Of a DNA stretch of 42,660 bases, positions 1 through 7,083 are shown piece by piece. Under the pieces are notes generated by a model, which saw only the letters and a list, made by a program, of their open reading frames with translations, was not told where the DNA came from and ran no database searches. The stretch comes from Scybalocola_A sp900557175 (GTDB taxonomy: Bacteria > Bacillota > Clostridia > Lachnospirales > Lachnospiraceae): assembly GCA_937890745.1 (NCBI GenBank), contig CALADH010000063.1, positions 1-42,660 of the forward strand, given 5' to 3'. The translations under genes were made by a program, and so were the position numbers. Numbering within the stretch: position 1 is the stretch's first letter; every line of letters starts with the position of its first letter.

Positions 1-357
1 AGATTATCATTGACATCGTAATAATAAGTATAAAAACTTCCGTCACTGACAACGGTCTTGACGGGCCGGTCTGACAAATCATAATAATATCTGTAAGTTT
101 TTCCCTCTGTGAGGTCTTTAATATAGGCAAGATTACCGTCTTTGCCGTAATGATAACTGAACAGTGCCGTATAAGTACCGTTTTCTGACGGGCGATATCC
201 TATTTCGGAAATTCTTTCAAGATGGTCATAGCGATAAATAAAACGCCAGCCTGCATCTGACTCCGTTTCTGTTGCATTGACAGTCAGTCAGTGATTGAAA
301 TAATATCGTACCTGTTAAAAATAGTGCTAATAGCCGTCTTCTCCGTCCTTTCATCAT
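1..357 (-). pseudogene. Secreted YD/RHS-repeat protein, 5' part, frameshifted (phase-variable or broken); runs off the left edge
   Basis: Read on the minus strand, two frames join into one protein. Frame one starts at ATG 357, seven bases after a GGGAGGA ribosome site, and encodes a signal peptide: n-region MMKGRRRRL, a hydrophobic core, then FQSLT. It then continues as nonsense and stops after 43 codons. The second frame carries YD-type repeats (IYRYDHLERI, YRYYYDLSDRPV, YTYYYDVND), typical of RHS/YD-repeat surface or toxin proteins. Removing one of three ACTG copies (281-292 on the plus strand) joins them perfectly and creates a VNA signal-peptidase site followed by TETESD. I infer either a slipped-strand OFF state or a fixed frameshift. 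The 3' part, including any toxin domain, lies outside the window. Confidence 0.75.
281..292. repeat. (CAGT)3 tetranucleotide tract inside the YD-repeat gene
   Basis: There are exactly three tandem CAGT copies (ACTG on the coding strand), located at the junction of signal peptide and mature protein. Two copies would give an open reading frame from the ATG at 357; three copies shift it by one base into an early stop. Tetranucleotide tracts in 5' coding regions are classic phase-variation sites, but three copies is short. Confidence 0.8.
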
Positions 358-403
358 TTGAATCCTCCCATAAAAATAGCTTGTTTACAGAAACAAAGGT
401 ACC

Positions 404-424
404 TTTATGTATATTATACATAAA
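404..424. promoter_or_regulatory. 21-bp palindrome overlapping the -10 (candidate operator)
   Basis: TTTATGTATA at 404-413 and TATACATAAA at 415-424 are perfect inverted repeats around a single T, covering the -10 box of the YD-repeat gene promoter. A second palindrome, TTGTTT-ACAG-AAACAA, lies at 381-396 in the leader. The position is that expected for a dimeric repressor. The regulator is unknown. Confidence 0.5.
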
Positions 425-440
425 TACAAACATATTTCAA
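413..440 (-). promoter_or_regulatory. Promoter of the YD-repeat gene
   Basis: On the minus strand a -35 TTGAAA (435-440) lies 16 bases upstream of a perfect -10 TATAAT (413-418), about 56 bases before the ATG at 357. The -10 sits inside a perfect palindrome (separate entry). Confidence 0.6.
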
Positions 441-570
441 TATGAAATCTTCAAAAAATTATGCAATATATTTTATAATTACAAAAAAGCATTGTATATT
501 TAGTGAAAAACACACAAAAATGTGATTTTGAATTATGCATAAAAATAGTCACTATATATTTTATAACAAA

Positions 571-620
571 ATAAAGCGCCGCAATACAGATAACCCTCTA
601 TCTGCCTGCGGCGCCTTATT
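571..620 (-). terminator. Rho-independent terminator after the cobalamin/cobW unit
   Basis: Arms GCGCCGCA (576-583) and TGCGGCGC (607-614) form the stem, flanked by ATAAA/TTATT. On the minus strand the hairpin is followed by TTTATTTT. It lies just downstream of the last gene of the long minus-strand unit. Confidence 0.75.
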
Positions 621-630
621 TCAAAATTAT

Positions 631-1584
631 CTAATTAAAATACACCAGTTCTTCTTCCGGCTTTTTCGTGCTTGTGGCGTGTTTCATGTAAAGTACCGGC
701 CCTTCACCCTGATACAATTTGGAATATTCCGATTTTACTTTTGCCGTCACCTTCACCCACATATCGTTTTTAAACTTATCAATATGCTTTGTCTTGCAAA
801 TAAAACCGATAAACTGAATATCATCCGCACAACATGTCATTGCGTGGCGTCCCGGCACAAAACAGCCATCCGGAAAATTCTTTCCGATAAAAACACGCCC
901 CGTAAAGGCAACTGTCTTATCCTCATAATTTTCAGGATGTTCCATGGCATCCAAATACCATATACCAAAGTCTTCATCGGAAATCTCAATGACATCGGCA
1001 TTGAGATTATACGGCAATTCCTCCGGCGGCAGCTCAATCGGATCACCGTTTTCATCATCAAAAACCATCTGGGCGCGGCGGTTGACCGCACGGATGCTTC
1101 TTCGGAATACATTCAGCGGCATATCTTCCGAGCAGCGGTTAAAGAACACCATCTCAGAGCTTGTGAAAATATCAAGCATCATCGAACGCATATTGTTCAT
1201 ATAGGCTTCAAATGTAGAGCCGTCCACTGTCGTAATAATCTGATTGATAAACCAGCCCTTTGGCAGCTTCATATCAAGAAAATCCTGAACCTTCCACATA
1301 CCGTTATATTCAATAAAGACAAATTCCGGCCGGTAGTAGCTGCTGCACCGCTCTAAAAATTCTTCATTAAAGCTTTCCTCATCGTCAACATTTGTCAGTG
1401 AAATATTTAACTGCGCAAGACGAAACTCATCGTATTCCTCCTCGCCCTCCTCACACGTAATGAGAAGCGAGCGGGCTTCCTCCGAAAAACCTTCCTCCTC
1501 AAGAATCTGACGAAGAAAGCTTGTCTTGCCCGAATCCAAAAAACCGGTAATCAAAAAAACCGGCACTTCTACAGGTTTATTCAT
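631..1584 (-). CDS. CobW-type GTPase fused to a C-terminal DUF1980-like domain
   Basis: 317 residues. The N-terminal part resembles the CobW/HypB/UreG P-loop GTPase family: FLITGFLDSGKTSFL at residues 10-24 contains a Walker A in which Asp replaces the usual Gly before SGKT. IEYNG near residue 91 resembles the family Walker B. The CxCC metal motif of its neighbour is absent. From about residue 205 the sequence (VAFTGRVF, then HAMTCCADDIQFIGF at 247-261) resembles the C-terminal domain of DUF1980/YcgQ-type proteins, which are often found beside zinc-responsive CobW chaperones. The start ATG follows GGAAG. It is the last gene before the terminator, 26 bases after the His-rich CobW gene. I infer a metal-handling role, cobalt or zinc; its function is untested. 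Confidence 0.75.
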   Translation of the reverse strand: MNKPVEVPVFLITGFLDSGKTSFLRQILEEEGFSEEARSLLITCEEGEEEYDEFRLAQLNISLTNVDDEESFNEEFLERCSSYYRPEFVFIEYNGMWKVQDFLDMKLPKGWFINQIITTVDGSTFEAYMNNMRSMMLDIFTSSEMVFFNRCSEDMPLNVFRRSIRAVNRRAQMVFDDENGDPIELPPEELPYNLNADVIEISDEDFGIWYLDAMEHPENYEDKTVAFTGRVFIGKNFPDGCFVPGRHAMTCCADDIQFIGFICKTKHIDKFKNDMWVKVTAKVKSEYSKLYQGEGPVLYMKHATSTKKPEEELVYFN

Positions 1585-1610
1585 ATAAGTTACTTCCTTT
1601 CGTCGACGTT

Positions 1611-2759
1611 CTACAACTTAAACAGCATCTTCAGTTCTTCTTCTTTCAAGTCTGTTCCGATAACGCAAATCTTGCCTGTGATTTCCGGGGTGCCCTCGCG
1701 AAGCTCATATTCCTCCGGCACAAGGTCAAAGTAAATCCAATGTCCGTCTGTCCCCTCAACCATACCCTTTGCACGAAGGACAGAACCGTACTCTGTCGTT
1801 TCAGAAAGCTTCTTCAAGATACTTTCCATCTCATCTCTATCAAATTTATGCGGTGTCTCCACACCCCAGCTTGTAAACACATCATCGGCATGATGATGAC
1901 CGTAATGGTGATCGTGGTGATGTTCATGCTCGTGGTCATGGCAGCCACAGCCGCAATCCTCGCCGTGGTCGTGATGATGCTCGTGGTCGTGGTCATGGCA
2001 GCCGCAGTCTTCATTGTGCTCATGGTGATGCTCATGCTCGTGACAACCGCAATCTTCATCGTGCTCATGATGGTGGTCGTGATGATGTTCATGCTCGTGG
2101 TCATGATGGCAGCCACATTCCGGACAGATATCTTCATCTGCAAAAAGCTCGTCTGCAAGTGAGATGTTTGCCTCCATTGCTTTTAAAATCTGTTCACCGG
2201 AAAGCTTTTCCCAGTCGGTTGTGATTACGGTTGCCTTATCATTTTTTTCACGGATAAGCGCCACTGCCTCATTTAGCTTTTCTTCCTTGACAAGCTGGGC
2301 ACGGCTTAAAATAATTGTTTTTGCATATTCAATCTGATTATTGAAAAACTCGCCGAAGTTTTTCATGAAAACTTTACACTTCTGCGCGTTGACAACAGCC
2401 ACAAGGCTGTTTAATTCAATCTCGCCCGGCACAACGACTTTCTGCACGGCAGCCATCACATCCGACAATTTGCCGACACCTGAAGGCTCGATTAAAATTC
2501 TGTCCGGCGCATATTCTTCAATCACTTTATGAAGCGCTTTGCCGAAATCGCCGACAAGCGAGCAGCATATACATCCCGAATTCATTTCTGTAATCTCAAT
2601 GCCCGCATCTTTTAAAAAGCCGCCGTCAATGCCAATCTCACCAAACTCATTTTCGATAAGCACAACTTTTTCACCGGCAAGCGCCTCTTTTAAAAGCTTC
2701 TTAATAAGCGTTGTCTTTCCGGCGCCTAAAAAGCCCGAAAAAATATCAATCTTTATCAT
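1611..2759 (-). CDS. CobW/COG0523 GTPase with a long His/Cys-rich metal-binding insert
   Basis: 382 residues from the ATG at 2759, preceded by AAAGGG; a TTG nine bases upstream is too close to that site. The protein has a Walker A (GFLGAGKTT, residues 9-17), the family CxCC metal motif (GCICC, 62-66), ILIEPSGVG around 88, and a CobW C-terminal domain after about residue 295. Between them, residues 212-291 form an imperfect repeat rich in His, Asp and Glu, with DCGC units and about 35 histidines. Such chaperones deliver metal using GTP. The location at the end of a cobalamin unit suggests cobalt, but zinc cannot be excluded. It overlaps the HD-domain gene by 14 bases, which suggests translational coupling. 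Confidence 0.88.
   Translation of the reverse strand: MIKIDIFSGFLGAGKTTLIKKLLKEALAGEKVVLIENEFGEIGIDGGFLKDAGIEITEMNSGCICCSLVGDFGKALHKVIEEYAPDRILIEPSGVGKLSDVMAAVQKVVVPGEIELNSLVAVVNAQKCKVFMKNFGEFFNNQIEYAKTIILSRAQLVKEEKLNEAVALIREKNDKATVITTDWEKLSGEQILKAMEANISLADELFADEDICPECGCHHDHEHEHHHDHHHEHDEDCGCHEHEHHHEHNEDCGCHDHDHEHHHDHGEDCGCGCHDHEHEHHHDHHYGHHHADDVFTSWGVETPHKFDRDEMESILKKLSETTEYGSVLRAKGMVEGTDGHWIYFDLVPEEYELREGTPEITGKICVIGTDLKEEELKMLFKL
1887..2126 (-). repeat. Imperfect tandem repeat encoding His/Asp/Glu-Cys metal-binding units
   Basis: On the plus strand the region is a run of CATGxTCGTGGTGATG-like units. It encodes four blocks of alternating His and acidic residues separated by DCGC/ECGC. The blocks vary in length (about 15 to 22 residues), as expected of a segment that grows and shrinks by recombination. 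Confidence 0.75.
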
Positions 2760-3543
2760 CTGAATCAACCCTTTCTCTTATATAAGCTAAAACTAAATCA
2801 AGAAGCTTTGCCATACGCGCCGCTGTTTTTTGATTTGTATACGGCACGCGGTCAAAAAGCCGCCGGATATAGTTTTCTTCGCTGATAATTTCCAAAGTTT
2901 CCTTAAAATAAATATCAAAGGTCACTGCAATATAGGAAACCCATATATCCATCGGTGTCTTTCGCAGAGCCGAAAGAATGGATACCTTCTTTTCAGCTTC
3001 CTCATAAACCGCGTCTGTAATATCAAAGCTGCCCAGATTTTCTTCAGTAATACCTCTGCCAATCATTGTCGAAATGCCATCCTCAAGCTTTACCCTGTAA
3101 TTGTCCAGCTTGTCCGCATCACGGATGATTTTTGCATGAAGCAGTGAACGCTCTGAAAGACCGTCCTCAATCGCATAACGGTTATGGTTTGCAATCGCCT
3201 CACGGATTATTTTATCATAACTGTCATCAATAATAAAGTCCCGTATTTTATTGTCCTCAAACAAAATTTTGACGCCAAGCGCCGCATGGTCGACGGTTTC
3301 TGCATCAATAAATGAATGATAAATTCTAAGCTGCTCAAAACGCCCTATATCGTGCAAAAGACCAATGAGGACGGCAAGCTGCCTGTCCTCCTCGGACAGA
3401 TTCAGCCTTTTTGCAATCGCCTCACTGGCTCTTTTAACACAAAATGTATGCACGATTTTCAGGCGGATTTTATCATCCGCCGCATCATAGGACGTCAGAT
3501 ATTTTCTAAAGCTTTCTGTCGCATATTGAATATCTATCGCCAT
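2746..3543 (-). CDS. HD-domain metal-dependent phosphohydrolase
   Basis: 265 residues from the ATG at 3543, which follows GAGGAGG; an in-frame upstream start at 3567 lacks a ribosome site. HD-superfamily ligands are visible: His32 (KIVHTF), His64-Asp65 (LLHDIGRFEQ), His120 (ANHNRY) and Asp142/Asp144 (IRDADKLDNYR). This family hydrolyses nucleotides or other phosphate esters using metal ions in the cytoplasm. The substrate cannot be read from the sequence. The gene lies between cbiC and the CobW genes in what looks like one transcript. The window has no cobC, so an alpha-ribazole-phosphate phosphatase role is a bare possibility, not a claim. Confidence 0.8.
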   Translation of the reverse strand: MAIDIQYATESFRKYLTSYDAADDKIRLKIVHTFCVKRASEAIAKRLNLSEEDRQLAVLIGLLHDIGRFEQLRIYHSFIDAETVDHAALGVKILFEDNKIRDFIIDDSYDKIIREAIANHNRYAIEDGLSERSLLHAKIIRDADKLDNYRVKLEDGISTMIGRGITEENLGSFDITDAVYEEAEKKVSILSALRKTPMDIWVSYIAVTFDIYFKETLEIISEENYIRRLFDRVPYTNQKTAARMAKLLDLVLAYIRERVDSDDKD

Positions 3544-3590
3544 TAATTTTCCTCCTCTGTCTTGCACACCGCCCTTTTATACAGCGAATA

Positions 3591-4220
3591 TTAATCGCAG
3601 GCATAAATCAGGGCGTTGCATATGGTGGCAGCAATGTTACTGCCGCCTTTGCGGCCGCGGGCCACAATACACGGAATATCCGTTTTCATAACCAGCTCTT
3701 TGGACTCGACAACGTTGACAAAGCCGACCGGAACACCGATAATAAGCGCCGGTTTTACTTGTCCCGCCTGAATCATTTCATAAAGACGGATCAGCGCTGT
3801 CGGCGCATTGCCGACGGCAAAAATAACCTCGCCTGTAAGCGCCGCACCCTTTTCCATACAGACGCTTGCCCTTGTCACGCTGCGGGAAGCTGCTTCTTTT
3901 GCAACCTCCGGCGCATCCATAAAGCAGTAAGCCTTACCGCCCAGCGCTTCAAGCCGCTTTTTATTAATACCCGAATATGCCATTCTCGTATCTGTCACAA
4001 TTGAAGCGCCACGCTTTAGAGCTTCAATTGCAATTTTAGCACTATTTTCGGAAAAATACAAATTATCAGCATAATCAAAATCTGCCGACGTATGAATACA
4101 GCGCTTCACAATGGAAAGTTCCGGTTCAGGAAATGTTTTGTCCCCAAGCTCTGACATAATGATTTCCATACTGCGCTTTTCAATATCCGCCGGTTTTACA
4201 TATTCTATTTCATCAAGCAT
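3591..4220 (-). CDS. cbiC: Cobalt-precorrin-8 methylmutase
   Basis: 209 residues from ATG 4220 (MLDEIEYVKPADIEKRS) with TTGGAGGA seven bases upstream. The CbiC/CobH family pattern is clear: HTSADFDYADNL, IVTDTRMAYSGIN, VGNAPTALIRL, GVPVGFVNVVESKE, and the closing GRKGGSNIAATICNALI. The enzyme moves the C11 methyl group to C12, converting cobalt-precorrin-8 to cobyrinic acid, the last step of corrin-ring construction. It lies downstream of cobO in the riboswitch-controlled half of the cluster, away from most of the other ring-building genes. Length is normal for the family. Confidence 0.97.
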   Translation of the reverse strand: MLDEIEYVKPADIEKRSMEIIMSELGDKTFPEPELSIVKRCIHTSADFDYADNLYFSENSAKIAIEALKRGASIVTDTRMAYSGINKKRLEALGGKAYCFMDAPEVAKEAASRSVTRASVCMEKGAALTGEVIFAVGNAPTALIRLYEMIQAGQVKPALIIGVPVGFVNVVESKELVMKTDIPCIVARGRKGGSNIAATICNALIYACD

Positions 4221-4245
4221 ACTATTCCTCCAATTTTGCAAACGA

Positions 4246-4773
4246 TTATTTTTCAATGCCGACTCTCGCCGGGATACCTTTATCAAACGGATGCTTTTCT
4301 TTCTGAATATGGGAAATATAGTCCGCTGCCTCTCTTAAACGGTCACTCGGATAATAACCATTCATAATAACCTCAAGCTTTTGCGGTCTGTTTTTCAAAA
4401 ATTCAAGCACTGCATCCTCATCAATCATTTTCTGATTAATCACATGAAGTATTTCATCCATAAAAAGAACGTCGTAGTCGCCCTCGACAGCTTTTTTACA
4501 AATTTCCTCAAATACCTTTCCGTAATAAATTTTATTGGCTTCCTTTTCCTCGTCTGTCATGTTAAACGTAAACTTGGCGTCCTCCTTGCCATCCATCAGT
4601 GTAATATTCGGGATTTTCTCAAGAATACTCCGCTCGCTGGACTTACTGTTTTTTAAAAACTGATAAATCAGCACCTTATCGCCGGCGCCTGCCGCACGCA
4701 CGCAAAGCCCCATACCGCATGTTGTCTTTCCTTTGCCGTCTCCGTGATAAATATGAACTAAACCCTTTCTCAT
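4246..4773 (-). CDS. cobO: Cob(I)yrinic acid a,c-diamide adenosyltransferase (BtuR/CobO type)
   Basis: 175 residues. The N-terminal P-loop YHGDGKGKTTCGMG (residues 9-22), FLKNSKSSE, FMDEILHVI and the C-terminal KHPFDKGIPARVGIE are hallmarks of the CobA/CobO/BtuR family. The enzyme transfers the 5'-deoxyadenosyl group of ATP to the reduced cobalt of corrinoids. It lies 12 bases after cbiP, which uses the adenosylated product. The ATG at 4773 follows GGAGG (TTAGGAGGTATGAAAG). Naming varies (cobA in Salmonella). I use cobO to avoid confusion with the methyltransferase cobA in this same locus. Confidence 0.95.
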   Translation of the reverse strand: MRKGLVHIYHGDGKGKTTCGMGLCVRAAGAGDKVLIYQFLKNSKSSERSILEKIPNITLMDGKEDAKFTFNMTDEEKEANKIYYGKVFEEICKKAVEGDYDVLFMDEILHVINQKMIDEDAVLEFLKNRPQKLEVIMNGYYPSDRLREAADYISHIQKEKHPFDKGIPARVGIEK

Positions 4774-4785
4774 CTTTCATACCTC

Positions 4786-6285
4786 CTAAATACCATTTTC
4801 TAAAATTTCATAAACCTTTTTCATATCCAGTGATTTTCTTATAAGTGCCGCCAGCTTGTCATACTGCGCTTCCTTATAAGCCTGCAAATTAAATTCCTCC
4901 TGTGACAGCTGCACACCTTTTTTCTCACAAAGCTTTGATACAATAGCCGCCGCCACACCGTCGGAATCAAAAATTCCGTGAAGATAGGAACCGAACACTG
5001 TGCCAGCCTCATTAAGCAGCGCATCCGTCCGCCCGTCCTCAAGAACGATACACGTCCGGCAGCCGCCAAGATTTCTTGTCTCACCCATATGAATTTCATA
5101 GCCGGACACTGCCATGCCGCAAAGGCCGTCAAAATCGCCGAAGCTTTCTAAAACCTTGCCGCGTATTTGTGTCCGCGTCTTTGCATCCGCAAAAACAGTC
5201 TCTGTATTTAAAAGCCCCATGCCCCGCATTTGTCCGCCGTGTTCAACGCCATGAGGATCTAAAAGCATATCGCCCAGCATCTGAAAACCGCCGCAAATGC
5301 CAATGACAGGCGTTTTATTTTCCGAAGCGCGCAGTATCATTGCCTCAAGCCCCGACTCACGAAGCCATGCAAGATCATCCATCGTATTTTTCGTTCCCGG
5401 CAAAATAATTAAATCAGGATTTCCTAAATCCGACGTTTTTCTCACATAGCGAAGACCAACCCCGTCCATGCGCTCAAAAGCTGAAAAGTCTGTAAAGTTT
5501 GAAATATGGGGCAGATAAATCACCGCAATATCAATGACAGCCTCCGTCTTTCGGACTGTAAGCCGCGAAGAAAGACTGTCCTCATCATCAATATCAATAT
5601 ATTTCATCGGCACAACACCGACAACCGGAATACCTGTTTTTTCCTCTATCATCCGAAGTCCCGGCTCCAATATTTTTACATCACCGCGGAACTTATTAAT
5701 GATTGTTCCTTTAATCATCGCCTGCTCATCGGCATCGAGCAGCTTCACCGTACCATAAAGTGAAGCAAAGACACCGCCTCTGTCAATATCGCCGGCAAGA
5801 AGCACCGGCGCCTTCACAAGCTTTGCAAGCCCCATATTGACAATATCATTGTCTTTAAGATTAATTTCCGCAGGACTTCCGGCGCCCTCAATGACAATAA
5901 TATCATATTCTTCCGCCAGCTTGTTGTAAGCCTTCATCACTTCGGGAATAAACTGCTGTTTTTTGCTGTAGTAGTCCATCGCCTTCATATTCCCGTAAAC
6001 CTCGCCGTTGACAATGACCTGTGAGCCTACATTGCTTGTCGGCTTTAATAAAATCGGATTCATTTCGACCGTCGGCGCAATACCGGCAGCCTCCGCCTGC
6101 ATCGCCTGCGCCCGTCCGATTTCAAGCCTGTCCTCTGTAATATAAGAATTAAGCGCCATATTCTGCGACTTAAACGGCGCTACCTTGTAGCCGTCTTGTT
6201 TAAACACCCTGCAAAGTCCGGCTGTAATAAAGCTTTTGCCGGAATTTGACATTGTTCCCTGTATCATAATTGCTTTTGCCGCCAT
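4786..6285 (-). CDS. cbiP: Cobyric acid synthase, glutamine-hydrolysing
   Basis: 499 residues from ATG 6285, preceded by AAGGTGA. The N-terminal DTBS-like ATPase domain has GTMSNSGKS (10-18) and KSQNMALNSY. The C-terminal class I glutaminase domain shows IGICGGFQMLGD with the nucleophile Cys at 331 and the catalytic His in SYLHGIFD near 436. CbiP amidates the b, d, e and g carboxylates of adenosylcobyrinate a,c-diamide with glutamine and ATP, giving adenosylcobyric acid. It is 12 bases from cobO, its upstream step, and 21 bases after xth. Length matches the family. Confidence 0.97.
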   Translation of the reverse strand: MAAKAIMIQGTMSNSGKSFITAGLCRVFKQDGYKVAPFKSQNMALNSYITEDRLEIGRAQAMQAEAAGIAPTVEMNPILLKPTSNVGSQVIVNGEVYGNMKAMDYYSKKQQFIPEVMKAYNKLAEEYDIIVIEGAGSPAEINLKDNDIVNMGLAKLVKAPVLLAGDIDRGGVFASLYGTVKLLDADEQAMIKGTIINKFRGDVKILEPGLRMIEEKTGIPVVGVVPMKYIDIDDEDSLSSRLTVRKTEAVIDIAVIYLPHISNFTDFSAFERMDGVGLRYVRKTSDLGNPDLIILPGTKNTMDDLAWLRESGLEAMILRASENKTPVIGICGGFQMLGDMLLDPHGVEHGGQMRGMGLLNTETVFADAKTRTQIRGKVLESFGDFDGLCGMAVSGYEIHMGETRNLGGCRTCIVLEDGRTDALLNEAGTVFGSYLHGIFDSDGVAAAIVSKLCEKKGVQLSQEEFNLQAYKEAQYDKLAALIRKSLDMKKVYEILENGI

Positions 6286-6306
6286 CAACTCACCTTCCCG
6301 CTTTTC

Positions 6307-7062
6307 TTACGCTTTCATTTCAAGAAGCACCGGACAATGGTCCGAGCCGTAAATTTCGTTTAATATTTCTGCTTTTTCAAGCTGATCTGTCAGACATTCC
6401 GATACCAAAAAGTAATCAATACGCCATCCGGCATTATTCTTCCGGGCATTAAAACGGTAAGACCACCATGAGTAAGCCCCTGTTTTATCCGGGTAAAAAT
6501 AGCGGAATGTATCCACAAAGCCGTCGGAAAGCAGCGCCTTTATTTTGCCACGCTCCTCGTCGGAAAAGCCTGCATTTTTCCGGTTTGTTTTCGGATTTTT
6601 CAGGTCAATCTCCTCATTGGCCACATTCAAATCGCCGCAGACAACAACCGGCTTTTTCGCTTCCAGACCTTTTAAGTAGGCATGAAAATCATCTTCCCAC
6701 ACCATGCGGTAATCAATACGCGCAAGGCCATCCTTAGAATTTGGCGTATATACATTGACAAGATAAAAGCTGTCAAACTCAAGGGTAATCACACGCCCTT
6801 CCTTGTCGTGTTCCTCAATGCCAAGACCGTAAGTCACCGATATCGGATGGACTCTTGTAAAAACTGCCGTCCCCGAATAACCTTTTTTCTCGGCATAATT
6901 CCAAAACTGCTCATAGCCTTCAAAATCAACTTCGATCTGCCCCGCCTGAAGCTTTGTCTCCTGCAGGCAGAAAATATCCGCATCCAAAGTTTTAAAAATA
7001 TCAGAAAAACCTTTGCCCATCACGGCGCGAAGGCCATTGACATTCCATGAAATCAGTTTCAT
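6307..7062 (-). CDS. xth: Exodeoxyribonuclease III / AP endonuclease
   Basis: 251 residues, starting MKLISWNVNGLRAV. The exonuclease III family motifs are all present: ISWNVNGLRA, FCLQETKL (metal Glu), VVCGDLNVANEEIDL, WRIDYFLVS and the terminal GSDHCPVLLEM with the catalytic Asp-His. The protein nicks DNA at abasic sites and degrades 3' ends in base excision repair. It has no known role in cobalamin synthesis, yet lies in the run between cobD and cbiP with 21-base gaps and its own GGAG ribosome site. It is probably a passenger of the riboswitch-controlled transcript. Confidence 0.95.
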   Translation of the reverse strand: MKLISWNVNGLRAVMGKGFSDIFKTLDADIFCLQETKLQAGQIEVDFEGYEQFWNYAEKKGYSGTAVFTRVHPISVTYGLGIEEHDKEGRVITLEFDSFYLVNVYTPNSKDGLARIDYRMVWEDDFHAYLKGLEAKKPVVVCGDLNVANEEIDLKNPKTNRKNAGFSDEERGKIKALLSDGFVDTFRYFYPDKTGAYSWWSYRFNARKNNAGWRIDYFLVSECLTDQLEKAEILNEIYGSDHCPVLLEMKA

Positions 7063-7083
7063 ATCATGATTCTCCTTTATTCA

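Noticed and set aside
291..503. Plus-strand open frame of 70 codons at the left end
   Set aside because: It is antisense to the YD-repeat gene start and promoter; the coding evidence is on the minus strand.
535..1356. Plus-strand open frame of 273 codons
   Set aside because: It lies antisense to the CobW-DUF1980 gene and crosses its terminator; no family motifs.
1887..2126. CRISPR array or satellite repeat
   Set aside because: The repeats are in frame, imperfect and encode metal-binding residues within a conserved gene.
1740..2162. Plus-strand open frame of 140 codons rich in Met and Val
   Set aside because: It is the antisense of the His-rich repeat of the CobW gene; low-complexity shadow without a ribosome site.
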